Shown: piece after piece, positions 48,408 to 54,014 of the stretch
How the letters are laid out: every line of letters starts with the position of its first letter
Position numbering within the stretch: position 1 is the first letter of the stretch
Origin: Testudinibacter crocodili
Lineage (GTDB): Bacteria > Pseudomonadota > Gammaproteobacteria > Enterobacterales > Pasteurellaceae
Assembly: GCA_006228005.1 (NCBI GenBank)
Contig: VDHG01000091.1
Location: forward strand, 1 to 54,014
DNA length: 54,014 bases
Direction of reading: 5' to 3'
Made by a program: the position numbers and the translations under genes
The notes under the pieces: generated by a model
What the model saw: only the letters and a program-made list of their open reading frames with translations
Databases searched by the model: none
What the model was told of the DNA's origin: nothing

Positions 48408-49712
48408 ATGTCTGAATTCAGCCAACCGTTACAAACCCAACTCATTGAAATCGTACGTAATGATGTCGTTCCAGCGCTCGGTTGTACCGAGCCGATCTCG
48501 CTGGCATTAGCCTCTGCGGTTGCTGCCAAATATCTTGCCGCCAAACCGCAGCGAATTGAAGCCAAAGTGTCGCCGAATTTAATGAAAAACGGTTTGGGTG
48601 TTGCCGTGCCGGGCACCGGTATGGTCGGTTTGCCGATTGCAGCAGCGATTGGCGCTTTGGGCGGTGATCCGGATGGCAAGCTGGAAGTGCTAAAAAATAT
48701 CACTACCGAGCAAATCGAACAAGCCAAACAGATGTTGGCGAATCAAAAAGTGGTAGTCGGCATTAAAGAAACTGAACAGATTCTGTATTCCGAAGCGACA
48801 TTGTTTCACAACGATAATTGGGTCAAAGTCTGCATTCAAGATAACCATACCAATATTATTTCGATTGAAAAAAATGGCAAGATGATCTACCAAAGTGTGG
48901 GGCGGCAAGCTTGTACATCGGAAAACGAATATACAATATTTGAACAACTGAACGCACAAGATCTGTTTGATTTTTCCGTGACCGTTGATCTGGAAAGAAT
49001 CGCTTTTATCTTAGAAGCGGCACGCTTGAATACCGCACTTTCAAAAGAAGGATTGAATAAAAACTACGGACTGCATATCGGGCGCACCTTGCAAAAACAC
49101 GTCGGCAGCGGTTTGATGTCGGACGATTTATTAAGCCGAGTGATTATCCAAACCACCGCGGCCTCCGATGCACGCATGGGTGGTGCCACCTTGCCGGCGA
49201 TGAGCAATTCTGGCTCCGGCAATCAAGGCATTGCGGCGACAATGCCGGTGGTCGTGGTTGCCGACTACTTGAATGCCGATGAAGAAAAATTGACTCGAGC
49301 CCTGTTTTTATCGCATTTGATGGCGATTTATATTCACAGCAAGCTGCCGAAGCTTTCCGCACTTTGTGCCGTCACCACTGCCTCGATGGGCAGTTGTGCC
49401 GGTATTGCTTGGTTACTAACCGGAAAATTTGAAACCGTGAGCATGAGCATTTGCAGCATGATCGGCGATATTAGCGGCATCATTTGTGACGGCGCAGCAA
49501 ACAGTTGTGCGATGAAAGTTTCGACCAGTGTTTCCAGTGGCTATAAATCAGTGCTGATGGCGATGGATAACAGCCATGTCACAGGCGACGAAGGCATTGT
49601 CGACTATGATATCGATGCCACCATCAACAACTTGTGTGCCATCGCCTCACGCAGTATGCTCTATACCGATAAACAGGTGATCGAAATTATGGTCAGCAAG
49701 CCGAAACGCTAA
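48408..49712 (+). CDS. cyuA: L-cysteine desulfidase (CyuA/YhaM, UPF0597)
   Basis: A 434-residue protein of the serine-dehydratase-alpha-like UPF0597 family. Seen: VPALGCTEPISLALASAVA with the conserved cysteine near 26, MSNSGSGNQGIAATMPV, SMGSCAGIAWLL and CSMIGDISGIICDGAANSCA, whose cysteines probably hold a [4Fe-4S] cluster. E. coli CyuA degrades cysteine to pyruvate, ammonia and sulfide. No cyuP transporter or cyuR regulator gene lies beside it. The ribosome-binding site is weak. Confidence 0.92.
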   Translation: MSEFSQPLQTQLIEIVRNDVVPALGCTEPISLALASAVAAKYLAAKPQRIEAKVSPNLMKNGLGVAVPGTGMVGLPIAAAIGALGGDPDGKLEVLKNITTEQIEQAKQMLANQKVVVGIKETEQILYSEATLFHNDNWVKVCIQDNHTNIISIEKNGKMIYQSVGRQACTSENEYTIFEQLNAQDLFDFSVTVDLERIAFILEAARLNTALSKEGLNKNYGLHIGRTLQKHVGSGLMSDDLLSRVIIQTTAASDARMGGATLPAMSNSGSGNQGIAATMPVVVVADYLNADEEKLTRALFLSHLMAIYIHSKLPKLSALCAVTTASMGSCAGIAWLLTGKFETVSMSICSMIGDISGIICDGAANSCAMKVSTSVSSGYKSVLMAMDNSHVTGDEGIVDYDIDATINNLCAIASRSMLYTDKQVIEIMVSKPKR

Positions 49713-49719
49713 CCAGCGC

Positions 49720-51330
49720 CTATACTCTTTCCTGTTGTTTTGACAGTTGCATAATTTTATAGAACATCTGTTTAAACAACAGCGGAATCGAATTGGCTCC
49801 GCGTTTTTCCATTTCATCCGACAAGGCAAGCGCCAAGTCGGGCTTGGAAGATCGCTGAATTGCCCGTTGAATAATTTTGCTGACCACTTGATTGCGCTGC
49901 GGAATATGGTTGGCAAGGCGGTAAAATACGTTTTCAAAGCCTTCGCTGTAGAAAAAATGTTCAATATCTCTTTTCGGTAGCGTCAGCAAGCGACTATGCA
50001 CAGATTCATTTGCTTCAAGCAAATTTTTCACCGTGTCGGAATATTTCCAACCGGCACTGTCACCGTCGGTCAACACGAACCACTCTATGCCCATTTTTTT
50101 GCAATATTTAATCAATGGGCGTAATCCACTTTGGGCAAATTCAATGATCCGAATCCCTTCCATTTCAAGGTTAATATTCAGCAGGTGTGCCAGCTCGGTC
50201 AAAATCCACACTTCAGTTTCGCCTTCAACCATCAGCCAAATTCGTGAAAACAGTGCCAAACTGCGGTTATAATGCACATGGAAACTGAGGCGGCGCATAT
50301 CTTCCTTGCCTAGATCACGGCGTGACAGTTGAAACGCTTTGGTTTGGTTTTCATAACGAACCAAGCGACAAATATGTTCCAAACGGACATACGCCAACAG
50401 CTCCACTGAGTTGCTGGTGGTAATCCGTTGAATCGGCAAATGGCTGGCAAGCTCCCAACCGATCGCCACCATTCGAGGATGTAGCCGAGTTTCTAAATCT
50501 TCAAACAGGATAATCGGGCGAGTTTGTTTGCTGAAACGAATTCCTTTGCCACGCTCGAACATTGAGGATAGATAAAACAAGACCCGTTTTTTTAAATTGC
50601 CGCTTTTATCCTGCATTAGTCGCTGCGACAACGATTTGACCTGCGTCCACATCTTACTGGTTTCACGCATTTGTTGTTGCCATAGCAGACGATCTTGATT
50701 ATCCAAAAAATAGTATTGCAACAACAATGCTACCGAGCGGATCTCCTCTTGCAGCACATCGCCTTCACATTCACCTTTAATACAAAACGGACGAACGGTG
50801 TGATAGTGTCGTTGTAAACGGGCATCACGAAAACGAAATACCGGATGGCGTGAAATAATCAATAAAACCAGTGTTTTAGCATTTTTGAGTTGGATTTTAT
50901 CGCCGCTATCATTCAAAAAGGAGTATTCAGTTGTGGTTTTTCCGGCTCTCAACTCGCCGCTGATCCGCAGATAAATCCGGGCATAACCGTCTTCATGCTC
51001 GGAAAACAGCTGTCGATACTGCCGACACTGCGGCTGCTCTTTTTCACCATGCTGGCTCTCGCTGAAAGTAAACAGCACCATACAGTTGTGGTTGCGTTGT
51101 GGCACTGCGCCGTTAACGGATAACTCTTGGTACTCTTCTGCTGCCAGATGAAAATCACTCGCTTTAAATTGATATAACCGCTTTTCCGGGTTGAGCACTA
51201 GGCTCAAGATATCCAACAAGCTGGATTTTCCCCAAGCATTTTCGCCGATCAACACCATATTGGAGCGCAATTGCAAAGATAAGCGGTTCAAACCTCGAAA
51301 ACCGATTACATCAACTTGTTTTAAATACAT
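49720..51330 (-). CDS. ybjD: OLD-family ATPase/TOPRIM nuclease (YbjD-like)
   Basis: A 536-residue protein with an N-terminal AAA ATPase and a C-terminal TOPRIM domain. Seen: VIGFRGLNRLSLQL and Walker A GENAWGKSSLLDIL, the LFEDLETRLHP Walker B-like segment, then LMVEGETEVWILTEL and WFVLTDGDSAGWKYS, the TOPRIM acidic residues. Its length is close to E. coli YbjD, which neighbours ybjE (lysO) there as here. OLD proteins cut DNA; no partner helicase (gajB) is present. The function in cells is uncertain. Confidence 0.9.
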   Translation of the reverse strand: MYLKQVDVIGFRGLNRLSLQLRSNMVLIGENAWGKSSLLDILSLVLNPEKRLYQFKASDFHLAAEEYQELSVNGAVPQRNHNCMVLFTFSESQHGEKEQPQCRQYRQLFSEHEDGYARIYLRISGELRAGKTTTEYSFLNDSGDKIQLKNAKTLVLLIISRHPVFRFRDARLQRHYHTVRPFCIKGECEGDVLQEEIRSVALLLQYYFLDNQDRLLWQQQMRETSKMWTQVKSLSQRLMQDKSGNLKKRVLFYLSSMFERGKGIRFSKQTRPIILFEDLETRLHPRMVAIGWELASHLPIQRITTSNSVELLAYVRLEHICRLVRYENQTKAFQLSRRDLGKEDMRRLSFHVHYNRSLALFSRIWLMVEGETEVWILTELAHLLNINLEMEGIRIIEFAQSGLRPLIKYCKKMGIEWFVLTDGDSAGWKYSDTVKNLLEANESVHSRLLTLPKRDIEHFFYSEGFENVFYRLANHIPQRNQVVSKIIQRAIQRSSKPDLALALSDEMEKRGANSIPLLFKQMFYKIMQLSKQQERV

Positions 51331-51396
51331 CTTGACCTCGTTTGCGAATTTCAGTCGGTTACTAAAAACAGCTTACTAAAAAAAGTGCGATCTGAA

Positions 51397-51466
51397 TAGG
51401 GTCTGTTGATCTTTGTTTATAATTTGAGCTACCGTTTAAAATATAAACAAAGATCAACAGACCCTA
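51397..51466. mobile_element. complete 70-bp palindromic MITE-like element
   Basis: Perfect 25-base terminal inverted repeats (51397-51421 and 51442-51466, beginning TAGGGTCTGTTGATC) surround a 20-base centre. The ends start and finish with TA, fitting a TA target. No coding capacity. The interior half (AATTTGAGCTA) matches, inverted, the right edge of the larger copy at 53734, so this appears to be its internal-deletion derivative. It lies 56 bases before lysO. Confidence 0.85.
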
Positions 51467-51488
51467 TGCGTAACGCTATCTTTTTCGC

Positions 51489-51494
51489 TATAAT
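51489..51494 (+). promoter_or_regulatory. -10 element of lysO
   Basis: A perfect TATAAT lies 28 bases before the lysO ATG and 23 bases beyond the 70-bp element. No good -35 is seen at 17 bases; that position coincides with the element's edge, so insertion may have altered the promoter. Confidence 0.5.
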
Positions 51495-51521
51495 CTTCGC
51501 TCGCAGCAGAAAGAGGTGGTT

Positions 51522-52424
51522 ATGATTGAAGGCTTATTGATCGTATTAGGACCGATGTTTTTCGGTTATTTAATTAAAACAACAAACAGAAAATGGTTGA
51601 ATAGAATTAACAAAGCCGTGATGGCACTGCTGTATTTGATTTTATTGATTATGGGACTCTCTTTAGGACAAATGGACGATCTTGCGGTGCAACTGCCGAT
51701 TATTGCGTTGTCTGCTTTCACGTTTATCAGCCTGATACTGGGGTTAAATCTGCTGGCACTGCTGATTTACGACAAAATCTCGCCACGTCCGCTACAACAC
51801 CATAGCGAACAGATGCCGTCTCGCTTACGCTTAATGCTGGATTCTCTACTGATGTCCTCGATGGTGTTTTTGGGTTTTATTTTAGGACTGTTCAGTAAAG
51901 GACATTTGAATATACCGCTGAACAGCAGCACTTATGTCTTGCTTGCACTGATCTTTTTGATCGGGATTCAATTACGTAACAACGGTATTGCACTGCGTGA
52001 GGTGCTGTTTAATAAACGGGGAATTTACACGGCGATGCTGGTCACTATCAGCGCCTTGCTCGGTGGAATCTTGGCTGCAATGATATTGGATTTACCGATT
52101 TCACAAGGCTTGGCGATCGCCTCCGGCATCGGTTGGTACTCTTTATCCAGTGTGATGATCAATGATGCTTGGGGTCCGGTTTTCGGCAGTATCGCCTTTT
52201 TTAATGATCTGTCACGAGAAATCCTCAGCCTGTTTTTAGTGCCGTTTTTTATGCAGCAACACCGCTCGACTGCGGTTGGTATCACTGGTGCGACCGCACT
52301 TGACTGCACCTTACCGGTGATCCAGCGTTCTGGCGGCATGCAAGTCGTACCACTTGCCATCAGCTACGGTTTTATTATCAATATTCTAGTACCGATTTTA
52401 CTCGTCTTCTTTATCAATTTATAG
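51522..52424 (+). CDS. lysO: lysine exporter LysO (YbjE)
   Basis: A 300-residue inner-membrane protein with eight or more helices. Seen: GLLIVLGPMFFGYLI, LIGIQLRNNGIALREVLFNKRG, LDLPISQGLAIASGIGWYSLSS and TGATALDCTLPVIQRSGGMQVVP, all typical of LysO. E. coli LysO exports lysine. The ATG at 51522 follows AAGAGGTGG; an in-frame GTG just upstream was rejected as it lies inside that site. The neighbouring ybjD is also its neighbour in E. coli. Confidence 0.94.
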   Translation: MIEGLLIVLGPMFFGYLIKTTNRKWLNRINKAVMALLYLILLIMGLSLGQMDDLAVQLPIIALSAFTFISLILGLNLLALLIYDKISPRPLQHHSEQMPSRLRLMLDSLLMSSMVFLGFILGLFSKGHLNIPLNSSTYVLLALIFLIGIQLRNNGIALREVLFNKRGIYTAMLVTISALLGGILAAMILDLPISQGLAIASGIGWYSLSSVMINDAWGPVFGSIAFFNDLSREILSLFLVPFFMQQHRSTAVGITGATALDCTLPVIQRSGGMQVVPLAISYGFIINILVPILLVFFINL

Positions 52425-52433
52425 CTACAACAA

Positions 52434-52460
52434 AAGACCGCCACTTTCCTCGACGGTCTT
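52434..52460 (+). terminator. hairpin after lysO
   Basis: AAGACCG and CGGTCTT form a 7-bp stem between the convergent lysO and cbpM genes. Flanking A-rich and T-poor sequence makes termination stronger on the minus strand. Confidence 0.6.
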
Positions 52461-52489
52461 ATCAACATCACCTTATCTAAATCCAAGGC

Positions 52490-52756
52490 TTATCCACCTT
52501 TGCGTAGCGTTTCCAACTCATCCAGCAATTGCAAAATCAGTGCGGTAGCAGGAACACTGGCCTCAAAATCACGGCTGATTCGGTGCGCACGGCGAATTCG
52601 CGACAGTTGAAAACCGCTATAACTCGCCTGTTGCGGCTTGCCGTGAACCGAGATGATCTCCTCTTCAATCACACTGACCACCCAATCAATATTATTGTCG
52701 CAAGCGCACACGATCTCTTCAAAAGTCAGTTGAATATCTTGTTGTTCGGTCATCAT
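52490..52756 (-). CDS. cbpM: chaperone modulator CbpM
   Basis: An 88-residue MerR-like helical protein that inhibits CbpA by binding its J domain. Seen: QLTFEEIVCACDNNIDWVVSVIEEEII, SGFQLSRIRRAHRISRDFEA and LILQLLDELETLRK. Two adjacent ATGs (52756 and 52753) follow a strong GAGGAGG; either could start. It lies 8 bases after cbpA, as in E. coli. Confidence 0.93.
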   Translation of the reverse strand: MMTEQQDIQLTFEEIVCACDNNIDWVVSVIEEEIISVHGKPQQASYSGFQLSRIRRAHRISRDFEASVPATALILQLLDELETLRKGG

Positions 52757-52764
52757 CGTCCTCC

Positions 52765-53715
52765 TCAAGCTTGGTAATAATCGGCTAACCGCTGCCAAGC
52801 GGCTTTATCCGCATCACTGTTGGCAGGCGGCAACACAATATTCAGCAACAAATACAAATCACCGGCGTCCTTATTCGGAATACCTTTACCTTTCAGGCGC
52901 AAACTTTGTGCGTTACGGCTGTTGGCAGGAATATTCAGGTTAAATTTGCCCGCAATGGTTTCCAACTCTATTTTGCCGCCGAGCGCTGCGGTCCACGGCA
53001 TAATATCAATGCGTTGATATACGTCTTTACGTTGATCCACATACAAGCGATCCGATTGATGAAAGCGAATTTTCAGATATAAATCACCGTTTTCACCGCC
53101 ATTAAAACCCGGTAGTCCTTGCCCGCGCAAACGGATTTGCTGTCCTTCAATGACCCCTTTCGGAATCTTGACTTGTAGCGTTTTGCGCTCATAGCTCATC
53201 TGCCCGTCAGCAGTTAAAGTTGGCATATCCAAACTTAAACTACGATCACTGCCGTGATAAGCCGCATTAATATCAATGCTCAATTCGGCATGTTGATCCT
53301 CGCCTTTGCTGGGTCCGCTCGGGCGAGAAGCCTGTCCACGCCACCCGGCGCTACCAAAGGCTGAAAAGATGTCGTCAAAACGGAAATCGCCACTACCGAA
53401 AGGTTGCCCGTCGCCGAAATGGCTGCCTGAAAAATCGTGCGATTCATACCCGTAGCGACGTGGATCAAAATCTGCACCTTGATTAGTACGCCCGGCAAAT
53501 GGATTTTCCAGCATCGCATCATATTCGGCACGCTTTTCTGTATCTTTCAGGGTTTCATAAGCCACATTGATTTCGCTGGTTTTCTCGTCAGCGTCTGCTT
53601 CTGCACTAATATCCGGATGGTATTTTCGCACTAATTTGCGGTAGGCTTTCTTGATGTCGTTAGCGCTGGCATCTTTCGCTACCCCCAACACCTCATAATA
53701 ATTTTTACTTGCCAT
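52765..53715 (-). CDS. cbpA: DnaJ-like curved DNA-binding protein CbpA
   Basis: A 316-residue DnaJ homologue without a zinc finger. Seen: J domain NYYEVLGVAKDASANDIKKA with HPD in KYHPDIS, a Gly/Phe/Ser-rich linker (about 75-135), and two beta-sandwich domains (KIPKGVIEGQQIRLRGQG, IMPWTAALGGKIELETIAG). It binds curved DNA and acts as a DnaK co-chaperone. The ATG at 53715 follows AAGGAG. Only 18 bases separate the start from the large inverted-repeat element. Confidence 0.95.
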   Translation of the reverse strand: MASKNYYEVLGVAKDASANDIKKAYRKLVRKYHPDISAEADADEKTSEINVAYETLKDTEKRAEYDAMLENPFAGRTNQGADFDPRRYGYESHDFSGSHFGDGQPFGSGDFRFDDIFSAFGSAGWRGQASRPSGPSKGEDQHAELSIDINAAYHGSDRSLSLDMPTLTADGQMSYERKTLQVKIPKGVIEGQQIRLRGQGLPGFNGGENGDLYLKIRFHQSDRLYVDQRKDVYQRIDIMPWTAALGGKIELETIAGKFNLNIPANSRNAQSLRLKGKGIPNKDAGDLYLLLNIVLPPANSDADKAAWQRLADYYQA

Positions 53716-53769
53716 TTCACTCTCCTTCAACAGTAGGGTCTGTTGATCTTTGTTTATATTTTGAGTTGT

Positions 53770-53860
53770 TGTTTAAAATGAGCACAATCTAGGCGTAAGC
53801 CGAAATCAATAGCGGGACTATTGATGAGGATTACAACGACGAGTGTGCTCATTTTAAACA
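53770..53860. repeat. 17-bp inverted repeat with inner 8-bp hairpin
   Basis: TGTTTAAAATGAGCACA (53770-53786) pairs with TGTGCTCATTTTAAACA (53844-53860). Between them ATCAATAG (53805-53812) pairs with CTATTGAT (53818-53825). Part of the large element. Confidence 0.85.
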
Positions 53861-53876
53861 CAATCCGAAGGACTAT

Positions 53877-53999
53877 GACTATTTTTCGCCACTACTTTTC
53901 GCTACTACAGCGGCGTTAAAAGCCGTTCGTTTAGAATGACTAAACTTCACAACTTTTGCCTTATTTATTTGCAAAACAAAAGAGTGGCGAAAAATAGTC
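53877..53999. repeat. 17-bp inverted repeat enclosing smaller hairpins
   Basis: GACTATTTTTCGCCACT (53877-53893) pairs with AGTGGCGAAAAATAGTC (53983-53999). Inside, CGGC/GCCG (about 53911-53925) and GTTTAG/CTAAAC (53929-53945) form further stems. Part of the large element. Confidence 0.85.
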
Positions 54000-54014
54000 T
54001 ATAGCTCAAATTAT

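Larger units (their letters stand above)
53734..54014. mobile_element. large MITE-like element, right end outside the window
   Basis: Begins with the same 25-base end as the copies at 48192 and 51397, then about 255 bases with no open frame of useful length and no transposase. The last 11 visible bases (GCTCAAATTAT) match, inverted, the ATAATTTGAGC at the inner edge of the 70-bp copy's end, so the second terminal repeat should begin right at the window edge. Total size would be about 300 bp. It is filled with nested inverted repeats (listed separately). Confidence 0.75.

Noticed and set aside
53734..54014. Short frames within the large inverted-repeat element as a transposase remnant
   Set aside because: All six frames are broken every few dozen codons and none resembles a transposase that I know; hairpins explain the sequence better.
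1..54014. tRNA, rRNA or CRISPR arrays
   Set aside because: Scanning intergenic spaces showed no cloverleaf-like sequence with a T-loop motif, no rRNA-like stretch, and no regularly spaced direct repeats.

Overview
This window comes from a member of the Pasteurellaceae. The 9-base DNA uptake sequence AAGTGCGGT (Haemophilus-type USS) occurs dozens of times on both strands, in genes and between them. The proteins read most like those of Haemophilus influenzae and E. coli, and the GC content is moderate. Nearly all of the window is chromosomal housekeeping sequence. I see no rRNA, tRNA, CRISPR array or prophage. I cannot name the species.

Left part (1-10 kb, mainly minus strand): a conserved block cmk-rpsA-ihfB-lapA-lapB-pyrF-yciH, then ugpQ, an AT-rich lipoprotein gene of unknown function, rlmL, and a HigBA-like toxin-antitoxin pair. 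Next come pcnB (apparently started from the rare codon AUU) and folK on the plus strand, and a three-gene type I secretion operon (TolC-like, ABC transporter, HlyD-like) on the minus strand without a visible substrate. metX is divergent from an EamA transporter gene across tandem MetJ-like boxes. sanA follows.

Middle part (20-43 kb): the electron-transport operon rsxABCDGE-nth; ribE divergent from a MATE efflux gene (norM/hmrM); a Gfo/Idh/MocA oxidoreductase. Then the complete iron-sulfur assembly operon iscRSUA-hscBA-fdx-iscX, with a near-consensus IscR site at its promoter and two terminator-like hairpins inside it. Upstream lie trmJ, coupled to a RelBE-like toxin-antitoxin pair, then suhB, uup, a fructosamine-kinase-like gene, a HAD phosphatase gene, and metR divergent from metE.

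Right part (45-54 kb): a RhuM/Fic-type gene interrupted by two in-frame TAG codons sits between metE and lysC. It is followed by lysC, cyuA (cysteine desulfidase), an OLD-family ATPase/nuclease gene (ybjD-like), the lysine exporter gene lysO, and cbpA-cbpM. Three copies of a small inverted-repeat element lie upstream of cyuA, lysO and cbpA: one lone end, one complete 70-bp copy, and one larger copy of about 300 bp that runs off the right edge. The larger copy is built of nested hairpins and encodes no transposase. With the amber-interrupted Fic gene it is the least ordinary content here.
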